From positions 124,001 through 188,000 of the forward strand of contig CAVSMB010000014.1 of assembly GCA_963728925.1 (NCBI GenBank): a stretch of 64,000 nucleotides of DNA, given 5' to 3'. Positions 24,829-34,009 of the stretch are shown piece by piece. The translations under genes were made by a program, and so were the position numbers. Numbering within the stretch: the first letter of the stretch is position 1; the number at the start of each line of letters is the position of its first letter. Source of the stretch: JBBPZA01 sp963728925 (GTDB lineage: Bacteria > Actinomycetota > Thermoleophilia > Solirubrobacterales > Solirubrobacteraceae). Below the pieces are notes generated by a model, which did not search any database, had not been told where the DNA came from, and saw only the letters and a program-made list of their open reading frames with translations.

Positions 24829-24891
24829 TGACCTCCTGACGCGGGCCCCCGGCTGCCCACCAGCCGTGAAAAAGCCCTGCTCAGGAGGTCA
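24829..24891. repeat. Inverted repeat next to the intron 5' end
   Basis: TGACCTCCTGA (24829-24839) and its exact complement TCAGGAGGTCA (24881-24891) enclose 41 bases that contain a second hairpin (GGCTG-N5-CAGCC). On the minus strand this stem-loop lies just before the intron, where class C introns typically insert. It may have been the terminator of a gene now lost. Confidence 0.7.
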
Positions 24892-24964
24892 TTCTTCGTA
24901 CACGCCCGGACAGAACCGGTCCGCCATCACGGTGGATCAGGGTCTAAAAGGCTGCGCGGCGGCT

Positions 24965-25165
24965 TCAGCTCGCCGTGGCGCTGCTGGTGCGTTGCGCGTG
25001 CAGGGCGCCGGCCGCCGGCGTGTAGATCGATTCGTGGCCGTCGTCCCACGCGATCCGGTAGCGCGGCGGCTGCGCGCGCACGACTTCGCTCACCGTCCCG
25101 GCGTGGGCCGATCGCTCCGTGGATTCCGACTCGACGACGACGCGGTCTCCGACCTGAAAGCCCAT
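24965..25165 (-). CDS. DUF1918 domain protein
   Basis: 66-residue protein with the full DUF1918 pattern: GFQVGDRVVVESESTERSA, then RYRIAWDDGHESIYTPAAGA. A small SH3-like beta-barrel family common in actinobacteria, sometimes found next to stress regulators; molecular role not established. ATG has GGAGG four bases upstream on the minus strand. Confidence 0.85.
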   Translation of the reverse strand: MGFQVGDRVVVESESTERSAHAGTVSEVVRAQPPRYRIAWDDGHESIYTPAAGALHAQRTSSATAS

Positions 25166-25469
25166 AGCTCCTCCGTCCCCGTGGCGCCCCCAGCCTACTC
25201 CGCACACGCGCGCGGACGAGGCTCCGCGGCCAGACCGATGTAGGCCGCCGTTCAGGCTTGAAATGGTGCTCGAGGGCTGTTGTCCGGGGTCCGGCCTGGG
25301 TTAGGGTCGGGCGACCGGGGCAGGGGCTTTCTGGGAGGCCGCAGGTTGGGCGGGCGGGTTGTTATGGAGGTCGCGTTCACTTCGCGACGGGGAGCACGGC
25401 GAGGTCGCGGTAGGTTGTGTGAGGTTCGTGGTTTCCGTGGCACGCCCGGTGGGGGTTCTTTTCAGCGCT

Positions 25470-26522
25470 GTGCGCACGTCCAGCGAGGATTTCTACGCGG
25501 TGGCGGACCTTGGGACCGTGCGGCGGCTGGGCGCGCTGTTGTGGGTCCTTGGTACCGCGATCGTCGTGCTGCTGCTGCCGATCTCCCCGCCGACCGCTTC
25601 GCCCCTGGGGGCGTGGGGCTGGGTCCTCGCGGCGGGGGCGATAGCCGTGTGCGTGCTGCTGGCCTGGCGGATGCTTTCGCGTCGCCGGGGGGTGTCGCCC
25701 AACGAGCTGCTGGCCTCCAGCTACGTCGCGCTGGCGGTGGTCGCCGTGTTGGTGTGGCTCGCGGGCAGCGAATCGTCCTACCAGGGCGTCTTTCTGCTTT
25801 CGGTGCTCTATACCGCGGCTGTCCACCCGCCGCGCCGTGTGGTCCTCTACGCCGTCGTGCTGGTTGCCGTCATCGCCGCGCCTTTCGCCTATGACGGTTG
25901 GAGCTCGACGCTTGCTTCCCAGACTGCGGGGCGGCTGATCATCTGGGGCGCGCTGGGGTGCGTGGCGATGGTCTTTACCGCCCGCGTGCGCGCGCAGCGC
26001 CTGGCGTTGCTGCACGAGCGCCACGAGGCGAGCGCGCAGGCGCGCTCTGACCCGCTCACCGGCCTGGGCAACCGTCGCGCCTTTGACGAGGCGCTCGGCG
26101 CGGCGCTGGAGCGGGTGGCGCGCACCGGCAAGCCGCTCAGCGTGATCGTCGCCGACCTCGACGCGTTCAAGGGCATCAACGACCAGTGGGGGCACCTGTT
26201 CGGCGACGAGTGCCTGTGCGACGTCGCCGGGATCCTCCGGGAGGTCGTGCGCGTTCCCGACTCGTGCTTTCGCTGGGGCGGCGACGAGTTCGCCGTGCTG
26301 GCCGACGGCGACCTGGCCGGCGCCGACGTCCTGCGCGGCCGGATCGCCGAGGCGGTGCGCGATGGCTGTCAGACCCCCGACGGCAAGCCGCTGAATGTCC
26401 GCCTCGGCGCCGCCCAGCTCGAGCCCGGGATGAAAGCCCAGGAACTCTGGGAACGCGCCGATCTCGACCTGCGGGCCGCCAAGGCGCAACAGGCAAAATC
26501 GACCCCGGCGCCCCCGGGATAG
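25470..26522 (+). CDS. Membrane-bound diguanylate cyclase (GGDEF)
   Basis: Makes the second messenger c-di-GMP from two GTP. An N-terminal membrane domain with about six hydrophobic segments (for example LLWVLGTAIVVLLLPIS, WVLAAGAIAVCVLLAW, LIIWGALGCVAMVFTA) precedes a GGDEF domain (DPLTGLGNRRAFDEALG, VIVADLDAFKGINDQWGH). The active site is intact (RWGGDEFAVL). RVPD five residues before GGDEF is the RxxD inhibitory I-site, so product feedback is expected. GTG at 25470 was chosen as it starts just before the first helix; GTG 25419 is an alternative. Confidence 0.9.
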   Translation: MRTSSEDFYAVADLGTVRRLGALLWVLGTAIVVLLLPISPPTASPLGAWGWVLAAGAIAVCVLLAWRMLSRRRGVSPNELLASSYVALAVVAVLVWLAGSESSYQGVFLLSVLYTAAVHPPRRVVLYAVVLVAVIAAPFAYDGWSSTLASQTAGRLIIWGALGCVAMVFTARVRAQRLALLHERHEASAQARSDPLTGLGNRRAFDEALGAALERVARTGKPLSVIVADLDAFKGINDQWGHLFGDECLCDVAGILREVVRVPDSCFRWGGDEFAVLADGDLAGADVLRGRIAEAVRDGCQTPDGKPLNVRLGAAQLEPGMKAQELWERADLDLRAAKAQQAKSTPAPPG

Positions 26523-26751
26523 AGCCCGCGGCGGCTGTCAACCAGGACGCGCGATGCTGCGCTGGGAGCGGCTTCGCGGCAGAACCACAGATGGCCGTTT
26601 GTGCAGCGCGGCGGCTGCGCCGGCCCTGACGGGCTGCCCCGTTGACCCTGCTGCGCGCACCGGACTTCCCGCGCTCACCTTCCGGCGCCGGGGGTGAGAA
26701 ACAGCACCACAGCACCCGCGTCAATTGCAGTCGTCGCCGCGGCGCCGTCGC

Positions 26752-27061
26752 TTACTCCAACGGCGGCGGCGGCCTTGGCCGCAGCACCACGAAGGCGCTG
26801 TACTCGAAGTGCAGGTCGGTCCACAGGCTTCCGTCGCGTTGGGGGCGGGAAGTGCTGAAAGCCTGACTGCATGGCGTTGTAGGTGACGTGCAGCTCGTCG
26901 CCGCAGGCCATGTGCTCCCCCAGTACGAGCGCGAGCCGGTTTACGAGGTCGGGCATCGTGGCCGCGGCGAGCCAGAACACGCGTTCGTCCTGTTCTTCGG
27001 CGCCGACGATGCCCTCGGGCCAGTCGGTGAACTCGTCGGGGGAGTAGCGATCGTCGCTCAC
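26752..27061 (-). pseudogene. Small conserved hypothetical gene of the conjugation remnant, frameshifted
   Basis: Starts at a GTG overlapping the end of the coupling-protein remnant (GTGA). The first frame reads YSPDEFTDWPEGIVGAEEQD, ERVFWLAAATMPDLVNRLAL and HVTYNAMQ. The natural C-terminus is in another frame: DGSLWTDLHFEYSAFVVLRP, then a proline stretch, ending at TAA 26752-26754. One base insertion near 26850 explains both. I do not know the family; the position suggests it belonged to an integrated conjugative element. Confidence 0.5.
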
Positions 27062-28140
27062 CGAAGGCCCCCCGCGAAGGTCGCCGCTGCGGGCGGGGTC
27101 GGTGGGGGGCCGGTGGCGGTGGTGGTGACGATGCGTTTGAGGGCGCGGTCGCGGTACCACGGGCGCAGCGCCAGCCAGGCGGGCGGGAGGCGGCCGTAGA
27201 TGAGCAGCGCGGCGTCGCTGTCGGCTTGGTGGACGCGGTTGGGGGCGGCGGGGGGTTTGAAGTCGTGGCTGTAGGTCCGTGAGCCGAGGTCGAGCTCCAA
27301 GCGTTGGCGGTGGGCGTCGCGCGCTCGTGCGCCGCGGCGAGCAGCAACGGCGCGAGGTAGCGCGCCGCCGCGGGGCGCCAGAACGACTCATCGGGCGAGT
27401 TGCCTTCGCGCTCGCCGACCTGCAGTAGCCGCGCGGCGGTGCGCCGCGCGGCCTCCCAGCTCGTCGACGCGGCGATCGGCGACCATCCGGTCGTCGGAAG
27501 TCCGGTGGAGCCGGTCGGGTCAAAGAGCCGCACGTCACCCTGAGGTGAGCGCGCCACGTAGGTGTCGTGGGTCAGGTCGCCCTTCACGCTCGTGGCGAGC
27601 ACGGGTCCGTCCCATTCCAGCAACGCGGGGCACGACCAGCCCGGTGGTCTTGCCCGCCTCCGCGGGCGCGACGACCATCACCGACGCGCGCGGCTCGGCG
27701 GCGACCAGCGCGCCCTCGTGACGGCCGAGGATCACCCGCCCGCGCTCCGGCCGCCTGACCCGCAGCTCACGCAGGTCGCCGCGGCGCGCCCACCGCGCGC
27801 CCCGCCGGCGTCCGCCGTGCCCGCCGCGCCGCGCGCGTTGCACCGCCGCGAGCACGGCGACCGCGAGGACGACACGAGACAGGCGGCGACCAGTGCGGCG
27901 GTCATCCCGGTGCGGCCGGGCAGGTCACCGCGGCTGCTGGCCGACCACGCCGCGGCGGGGTCGCCGAGGTGGCGCGGTAGGTGCGCCAGGGCGCCCGTCG
28001 CCTGCGACGGTCCCAGGACCACGGGGCCGGCGCCGCCAAGGATCCCGCCGAACGCGCCGGCGAGCCACACCACCGCCGACCCGCCGATCATCACCGTGGC
28101 GAGCGCGAACACGAAGATCAGCGACCCGGCGCCGTTCCCA
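27058..28140 (-). pseudogene. VirD4/TraD-like conjugative coupling protein, decayed
   Basis: Pieces of one type IV coupling ATPase lie in three frames in order. They are an N-terminal membrane segment (FALATVMIGGSAVVWLAGAF), a Walker A region (VVAPAEAGKTTGLVVP), then GPVLATSVKGDL, LFDPTGSTGLPTTGWSPI and FWRPAAARYLAPLLLAAAHE. Last comes the C-terminal tail (DAALLIYGRLPPAWLALRPW) ending at 27058. At least two frameshifts are needed and the central ATPase region with Walker B is deleted. A remnant of an integrated conjugative element; no relaxase or other transfer gene remains nearby. Confidence 0.7.
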
Positions 28141-28490
28141 CCCCCAACGCCACCGCCGTCACGACGGCCGCGGGCGCGGACGCCGCGGCCAAACGTCGGC
28201 CAGCGCCGCTGCGTCGCATGGAACCGACAGGCCGACGAGGCCGATGAACGCTCCAGCGAGGCTTCTGTCTGCTCGGCCCGCGCAACGTTTAACGAGCGAG
28301 CCTCATACCGCCCAGCGGTGGGCGCCGTCGTCGGTGGCGGGCTCTGTATGAGCCTCGCTTGGGCTCGTGGGCTCCGGCGTCGTGGTGGCCACGGCTAGCC
28401 TCCGACCAGAGTGCAGGCTGTGGGCCTGCTGTAGAGCGCGATTGCGCTGCGAGCCTTGTTGTTCAAGGGCGCTGAGGAGGCCGTATCGCC
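28141..28490. other. Gene-free stretch between the conjugation remnant and the 533-aa gene
   Basis: No supportable gene. Minus-strand frames include a short hydrophobic piece (LAGAFIGLVGLSVPCDAA) that may be further debris of the conjugation locus. Confidence 0.4.
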
Positions 28491-30092
28491 GTGGCCACGA
28501 TCTCAAGCCTACTGCGCGACCACGTGACGCTGCGGGTGCGCTCCGTGGATCGGATCTTCCTGGCCGGTTACGTGCCGCGGCTTCAGTGCGGCGGGCAGCT
28601 GGTGCGGTTTTTGCTTGACCGCGTCGGCGGGAATATCCCGTCGCCGGCGATCCTGGGCCGGATCGGCCGCGGCTATGTCGAGGCGGTCGATCGCTTCGCG
28701 CTCGATCACGAGGTTCCGGTCGTGCGGTTCGCGAAGGGCGAGTGCAAGGAGGACGTCGCGCGGTCGTATCTGCAGCGTGCCGAGCGCGAGGGCCGCTGCG
28801 GCGTGGCGCTGATCGGCGTCGCACAGGAGAAGGCCTATGCGTGGCGCGGCTGGCGCGACGGCGGCTCAGACGAGCATCCGCACTTCGAGTTCGGCCGCCA
28901 GGCGATCTACGTCAATCACTACTACTTCTACATCTATGACCGCGAGTGGGGGCCGGCGTTCATCAAGACCAATGCCTATGCGCCCTACCCGGTCTGGATC
29001 TACCTCAACGGTCACGAGTGGGCCAAGCGCCAGGCCGCCCAGGCCGGGATCGAGTTCCGGGCGCTCGACAACGGCTTCGCCGCCTGCGGCGACGCCCGCG
29101 CGCTGGCGGCGATCTGCGGCTCGCTGGCCCACGTCGACGTCGAGGCGTTCTTCTCGCGCTGGATCGCGGTGCTGCCGTCACCGTTTACCGCCGCCGAGCG
29201 CGCACGCTACGGCTATCGCCTGTCGATCCGCCAACTGGAGCTGTCGGACACCCGCGTCTTCGATCGCCCGGCCGCCGGCCGCGCGTGGTTTGAGCGCACG
29301 ATCGCCGACCAGCTGGACCTCGGGCGTCCCGACCGCGTGCAGATCGTCTTCGGGCGAAAGGTCTCGCGCGCGACCCCCGGTGTCTTCCAGACCAAGGTAA
29401 TCACGCGCGGCGTCGCGCCGGTGATCCAGGCCCACTACAAGCACTCCAAGGTCAAGCAGTACTTCAAGGACGGCCGCGCGCTGCGGACCGAGACGACCGT
29501 CAACGACCCCTACGACTTCGCCGTCAAGCGCACCCTGTCCGCCGACACCTGGCAGGCGCTGCTGACCCTCGGCCACGACATCAACACACGGCTGATGACC
29601 ACCCAACTGCAGGCGTGCCAATGCGCGCCCGACCCGGCCGCGCTGCAGGCGGTCGTGCTGCCGTCCGTCCACGACGGCCTACCCGCCCCCGGCCTCAGGT
29701 TCGGCGACCCACGCGTGATGGCGCTGCTGGCCTGCCTGTGCCACTGGGGCCACCTCTTCAACGGGCTGACGAACCGCAGCCTGCGCGAGCTCGTCGCCGG
29801 CCTGATCCCCGGCTACACCGCGCGCCAGGCCACCTACGACCTGCGCCGCCTGCGCAGGAAGGGCCTCATCCACCGCGTCCCACGCTCCCAGCGCTACGAG
29901 CTCACCGACCACGGCCGGATGATCGCCGTCTTGTTCACCAAGACCCACACGCGGATCGTCAACCCCACGCTCGCCGAGCTCGACCCCCGCCTCCCCGACC
30001 CGATCGCCCGCACCACAGCCCTCGGCAGGCCCTGGCGCCAGTTCCAGCACGCGCTCGACGACCGCATCAAACAGGCCGCTATCGCGGCCTGA
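28491..30092 (+). CDS. Conserved protein of unknown function (533 aa) with C-terminal winged-helix-like segment
   Basis: An intact, strongly protein-like frame. Its sequence resembles a widespread but uncharacterised family as far as I can recall; no catalytic motif can be named. Distinct blocks are QAIYVNHYYFYIYDREWGPA, FIKTNAYAPYPVWIYLNGHE and VIQAHYKHSKVKQYFKDGRA, followed by RTETTVNDPYDF. Near the C-terminus LRFGDPRVMALLACL is followed by a probable winged helix (GYTARQATYDLRRLRRKGLI). No signal peptide or membrane segment. GTG start has GAGGAGG about ten bases upstream. It stands alone between a conjugation remnant and a broken oxidoreductase gene, so it may be cargo of a mobile element. 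Function unknown. Confidence 0.8.
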   Translation: MATISSLLRDHVTLRVRSVDRIFLAGYVPRLQCGGQLVRFLLDRVGGNIPSPAILGRIGRGYVEAVDRFALDHEVPVVRFAKGECKEDVARSYLQRAEREGRCGVALIGVAQEKAYAWRGWRDGGSDEHPHFEFGRQAIYVNHYYFYIYDREWGPAFIKTNAYAPYPVWIYLNGHEWAKRQAAQAGIEFRALDNGFAACGDARALAAICGSLAHVDVEAFFSRWIAVLPSPFTAAERARYGYRLSIRQLELSDTRVFDRPAAGRAWFERTIADQLDLGRPDRVQIVFGRKVSRATPGVFQTKVITRGVAPVIQAHYKHSKVKQYFKDGRALRTETTVNDPYDFAVKRTLSADTWQALLTLGHDINTRLMTTQLQACQCAPDPAALQAVVLPSVHDGLPAPGLRFGDPRVMALLACLCHWGHLFNGLTNRSLRELVAGLIPGYTARQATYDLRRLRRKGLIHRVPRSQRYELTDHGRMIAVLFTKTHTRIVNPTLAELDPRLPDPIARTTALGRPWRQFQHALDDRIKQAAIAA

Positions 30093-30144
30093 AAACATGA
30101 CCCGCCCGTGAACCTTCCAACACCAAGGGAGCTAGCGTTCGCTC

Positions 30145-30883
30145 ATGCTCGCGGCTTGGTACGAGCGGCCGGGACCGGCCGCGGAGGTGCTGCAGGTCGG
30201 TGAGATGGCCGCGCCCGAGCCCAGCGCCGGCGACGTGCGGGTCCGGGTTACCCGATCGGGTGTGAACCCGGGCGATACGAAGAAGCGCGGCGACTGGATT
30301 GGCTACGGGTTGCCGTTCCCGCGTGCCGTCCCCACAGTGATGGTTCCGGCGTCATCGACGCGGTCGGGGAAGGCGTGGACTCAAGCCGCGTCGGCCAGTG
30401 TGTTTGGGTGTACGGGGCGCAGTCATCGGAACGGTCGTGCGCGAGAGCGACCTCGATCAGGTCGACCGAGCCGTCGCGCACCCAGTAGCGCGGGATCAAC
30501 CACAGGTCGCCGAGGCCATCCGTGCGCACGCGCCCGACGGCGTGGACCGCATCATCGAGGTGGCCTTCTCCGACAACGCGGACCTCGACGCATCCGTGGC
30601 GGCCCCCCACGGCGTGATCGCAGCCTACGCCACCCGCCGCGACCGGCCCGACTTTCCGTTCTGGCCGATGCTCTTCGCCAACCTGACCATCCGGCTCCTC
30701 GGCAGCGACGACTTCCCTGTGCGGCGGTACGCCAGGCCGCCGACGATCTCACGACCGCCGCTCGGGAGGGAGCATTCTCGATCCCGATCGCCGACCCAGT
30801 CCCCCTGGACCAGATCGCACGAAGCCCACGATCGAGTTGACGCCGGAACGCGCGAGCGCGTGCTCCTGGCCATCCCGAGCTGA
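30145..30883 (+). pseudogene. Quinone oxidoreductase / zinc-type alcohol dehydrogenase family, frameshifted
   Basis: The N-terminal frame reads AWYERPGPAAEVLQVGEMAA, VRVTRSGVNPGDTKKRGDW, then similarity moves to other frames. These are a GVIDAVGEGVD-like stretch near 30350-30385, HAPDGVDRIIEVAFSDNADL near 30530-30590, and a C-terminal AREGAFSIPIADPVPLDQIA near 30760-30815, ending AHDRVDAGTRERVLLAIPS at 30883. At least three frame changes and a deletion of much of the Rossmann domain. Clearly non-functional medium-chain reductase. Confidence 0.75.
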
Positions 30884-31159
30884 GGAAGAACGGCCGGGGG
30901 CACCCTCGAGGGCTGCCGCTGCGCGAGTCTCTCGCGCCGAGCGGAGGAGGCCCGAGTTCATGCCATCTTTGCGCGAAGGGCAGCGTCTTGAACGCGCTGG
31001 CCTGGCTCCCGTGGAGGCGCGTGGAGCAGCGGTTCGCCTGGTGGCCTCCCGCCTTCACCGCGACGACGCGACTCAGGTCTGGAGGCCGGCGGCCCTGAAG
31101 GCGTCGTCAGGGCCGTGAAACCACTCGTAGCGCACGACCTTGCCGTCGCGAAACTCTCT

Positions 31160-31316
31160 ATGAAGAAGGGCGGGTTGTCAATGGCGGTGGTGGTGTGGGG
31201 TTGGGTCCTGCGGGTTGCGGGTGGGCGAGCGGCGCTCGTCTCTCTATGGCCTGCTCAGCGGCAGGACCAGGCGACATTGGAGGCCGGCTCCGAGGGCTCA
31301 GGTCCAAAGAGGGCCG
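31160..31316 (-). ncRNA. Candidate bridge RNA region of the IS110-type element
   Basis: Non-coding 3' end between the transposase stop and the element end. It holds stem-loop potential (CCTGC-N6-GCAGG and GAGC-GGC-GCTC). IS110-family recombinases use an element-encoded bridge RNA, which in the IS1111 subgroup lies on the 3' side. Position-based inference; loops matching target and donor were not identified. Confidence 0.3.
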
Positions 31317-32357
31317 TCAGGCGGCCAGACGAAAAGTGGAGCCTCCCGGGGCGGGCGTGAAGGGTTGGTTGGTGGTGAGCATGTGCCAGATCGCTTCGGT
31401 GAGCTTTCTGGCGATGTCGATCTGGGCGACCTTGGCGCCGCGCTGGCGGCCGAGGCGGCGCTTGTTGCGCTGGTAGCGCTCGGCGTAGGCGGGGTGGCGG
31501 AGCGCGTGCATGGTGGCTTCGAGCATCGCCCAGCGCAGGTACTTGGGACCCTGTTTGGTCAACGGGCCGCGGCGGTCGCGATCGCCGGACTGATTCACGC
31601 GTGGGCAGAGCCCGGTGTAGCCGCAGAGCTTCTTCGCTGACGGGAAGCGGCGGATGTCGCCGATCTCGGCGGCGATCGTGAACGCCAGCACCCAGCCGAT
31701 CCCGGGAACCGTCAACAGCAGCGGGACGTAGGGGTGATCGGCGCCGCCGGCTCGCAGGTCCTTGTTGATCGCGTCGATCTGGGCGTCGAGGTCGCCGATG
31801 AGCTCCAGACTGGCGTCGACGGTGCCGCGCCACGGCTGCGGCACGTCGAGGCGGTCCAGCAGCTCGCGGCCGGCGACGCCGAACAGGTCGCTGACCGGGC
31901 ACGGGTGCCGGTAATCAGCGTCGTGGATGCGGTGCTTGAGCATCGAGCGGTGCTTGACCAGATGCATCCGAAAGCGCGCCAGCTCGCGCTCGCGCCGCAC
32001 GCGCGGGTCCGGCAGCCAGATCTCCGGTACCAAGTCGCGCTCGGACAACACGGCCAGCACCCGCGCGTCGATCTTGTCGGTCTTGCACGCCAGCGGCGCC
32101 AGCCCCTTGACCTTCGCGGCGTCGGCGATCAGGACATCCCAGCCGAGCTCTTCGAGGCGGTCGTGCACGAACCGCGCGCCGGTCATCGACTCGATCACCG
32201 CGCGCACCGGCCGCTCGTGTCGGCCGACCCGGCGCGCCAGGCCCACCAGCCCGTCGGCATCCGGCGGCGACGCGAACTCCTCGACGATCTCACCACCCGC
32301 CGACAGCAGGCAGACGTCGATCTTCCGACGACTCAGATCCAATCCAGCGTGCAACAT
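31317..32357 (-). CDS. IS110-family transposase (DEDD recombinase)
   Basis: 346 residues, intact. The N-terminal RuvC-like DEDD domain has LHAGLDLSRRKIDVCLL (first Asp), AVIESMTGARFVHDRLEE (Glu), and CKTDKIDARVLAVL (Asp pair). The C-terminal Transposase_20 domain has LLTVPGIGWVLAFTIAAEIG, FPSAKKLCGYTGLCPRVNQS with the conserved Ser, and RRGPLTKQGPKYLRWAMLEA. Likely functional, guided by a bridge RNA. Confidence 0.95.
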   Translation of the reverse strand: MLHAGLDLSRRKIDVCLLSAGGEIVEEFASPPDADGLVGLARRVGRHERPVRAVIESMTGARFVHDRLEELGWDVLIADAAKVKGLAPLACKTDKIDARVLAVLSERDLVPEIWLPDPRVRRERELARFRMHLVKHRSMLKHRIHDADYRHPCPVSDLFGVAGRELLDRLDVPQPWRGTVDASLELIGDLDAQIDAINKDLRAGGADHPYVPLLLTVPGIGWVLAFTIAAEIGDIRRFPSAKKLCGYTGLCPRVNQSGDRDRRGPLTKQGPKYLRWAMLEATMHALRHPAYAERYQRNKRRLGRQRGAKVAQIDIARKLTEAIWHMLTTNQPFTPAPGGSTFRLAA

Positions 32358-32872
32358 GAGAACGGGCCTCCTCGCGCTCGCTCCTCGATAACACGCTCAG
32401 CGTGGCACCGAGGAGGCCCTCCTTCATGCAGTCCAAAACGCGGACTCGCGGCCCTCGATCTCGGCGCCGCTCGACCGACCGCGTGCCCTGTACCGCACCA
32501 CCACGGCGACGCGGTCCGCCGCCGACTCGAGCCGCTCCGGTGTCATCTCCCATCTCTCCCACCCTGCGAACACCTTCTCGAGCGCGCTGCCGAACTGATC
32601 CTGGCCGTGACGGGTGCCCGGCTCCACGGCGGAGGCCCCGTTGAACGTACTGGATGTCGGAAGCGAGGAGCTCCGGCGCACCCGGAAACTCCCGTCGGAC
32701 CAAGCCTCGTAGAGCGTGCGCACGCCCGCTACGTTCGCCTCCGACATCGCGGCAAGTGCGCCGCCCCCCGGCGAGCCGGAAGGGGCTGAGTCCTCGGTGC
32801 CGGCCGCTGCCCCTGCCCGCGCCGCTTTGGCGCGAGGACCAGCAGCGCGTCTCGGTCAGAGCCGGCCGGCGA

Positions 32873-33317
32873 TCAGACGGCGCGGAAGTCATATCGGGCT
32901 GCGATGCGACCGATCTCCTCCGAGGTCGGCGTCCGTCCCTCGCTCGATGCCGCCGCGAGATCGCGCATGTATCGCTCCCATCCCGCCGGCGTGTTGAAGT
33001 TCAGGAACCGGACCAGCGTCGCTCCGGGGTTCGAGAAGGTATGCACGATCCCGGGGGGCACGCAGACGAACGTCCCGGGCTCAGCTCGTCTCTCCTCGTC
33101 GCCAAGGCGCACGGTGAGAGTGCCCTCGATCACGAAGAACATGTCGTTTAGCCTGTCGTGCACGTGGGGAGGCGGCCCCGGGAAACCGGGTGGAAGCTCG
33201 ACTTCGGCGAGGTAGAAGCTCCCCGATGTGTCCTCGCCGGTCGCCCTTGATGTCGACCCGCGCTGCACCCATCTCAACCCGCTCGCCTTCCCCGGCTCTC
33301 AGCACCACGGGCTTCAT
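32873..33317 (-). pseudogene. Cupin-domain protein with one frameshift
   Basis: The true N-terminus MKPVVLRAGEGERVEMGAAR lies in one frame and the rest in another: ATGEDTSGSFYLAEVELPPG, then cupin motif 1 (GPPPHVHDRLNDMFFVIEG) and motif 2 (PGTFVCVPPGIVHTFSN). An extra G in AAGGGCG near 33244-33248 explains the shift. Without it the gene would give about 147 residues. A downstream GTG/ATG restart in the cupin frame (33277) may still yield a shortened protein. Confidence 0.75.
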
Positions 33318-33418
33318 GTGGATGCCAGCCTAACCCCGCCCGGAGCTGTAGCACCACCCGGGGGTCGCGTCCCAATCCCGCCCGTGATGGCGGTCGGCGC
33401 AGGGGGTAAGACCCCGCC

Positions 33419-34009
33419 ATGACCTCCGCGCCGCCCAGCGCCCTCGTCGCCCGCCTCGAGTCGGTCGGGGCCCTCGACGGTCCCGCGAGGGTGATCGGTC
33501 GCGGGGTCCGAGGGCTGATCCCCGAGGGGCCGGCGAAGGACGCGCTGAGCGGCCGGTGGCTCGGTCACCCTGTCCACCCGATCCTGACCGACATCCCGAT
33601 CGGGACGTGGACGAGCTCGCTGCTGCTCGACTGGATCGGCGGCCGCGACAGCCGATCGGCGGCGGACCGGCTGCTCCTCACCGGGGTGCTGGCCGCGAGC
33701 GCGACCGTCGTCACCGGCTGGTCGGACTGGGCCGACGCCGAGGCCGGCGACGCCGCGGTGCGGCGCTCCGGGCTCGTCCACGCCGCGACGAACGCCACCG
33801 CCACCGCGCTCATGCTCGGCTCCTACGTCGCGCGAAAGCGAGGCGCCCGCGGGCGCGGCAAGCTGCTGTCGCTCGCCGGCTCGACCGCGCTGGGGGCGGG
33901 CGGCTGGGTCGGCGGGCACCTGAGCTACACGCTCGGCGCGGGCGTGCGCGCGGACCCGCCCGCGGCCGGGCCGCAGGCGGCTGCGGCCGCGGCGGCCGCA
34001 GCGCCCTGA
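33419..34009 (+). CDS. DUF2231 membrane protein
   Basis: 196 residues with the DUF2231 signature GHPVHPILTDIPIGTWTSSL followed by LLLDWIGG. Three to four hydrophobic segments are predicted (for example LLLTGVLAASATVVTGW, LLSLAGSTALGAGGWVGG). A family of four-helix membrane proteins with His residues that may bind heme or metal; role unknown. Its 3' end overlaps the convergent oxidoreductase remnant by 85 bases. Confidence 0.85.
   Translation: MTSAPPSALVARLESVGALDGPARVIGRGVRGLIPEGPAKDALSGRWLGHPVHPILTDIPIGTWTSSLLLDWIGGRDSRSAADRLLLTGVLAASATVVTGWSDWADAEAGDAAVRRSGLVHAATNATATALMLGSYVARKRGARGRGKLLSLAGSTALGAGGWVGGHLSYTLGAGVRADPPAAGPQAAAAAAAAAP

Larger units (their letters stand above)
31154..32429 (-). 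mobile_element. IS110-family insertion sequence (IS1111-like ends)
   Basis: About 1276 bp. A 12-bp imperfect inverted repeat lies close to the ends: ATGAAGAAGGGC (31160-31171) and GCCCTCCTTCAT (32416-32427), one mismatch. It carries one intact DEDD transposase gene, a short 5' non-coding end (about 70 bases) and a longer 3' non-coding end (about 160 bases). Subterminal inverted repeats and a long 3' end fit the IS1111 subgroup. No target duplication is evident. Confidence 0.8.
31073..32747 (-). pseudogene. SnoaL-like (NTF2-fold) gene split by an IS110-type element
   Basis: The 5' part (32430-32747) reads MSEANVAGVRTLYEAWSDGS ... EIEGRESAFWT and the 3' part (31073-31153) reads FRDGKVVRYEWFHGPDDAFR plus AAGLQT and a stop. 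Removing 31154-32429 joins them in frame (106 + 27 codons), a normal-length SnoaL-like protein. In addition the 5' part has two compensating one-base shifts: between 32640 and 32690 the family-like sequence APELLASDIQYV is in a different frame. Broken at least by the insertion. Confidence 0.75.
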
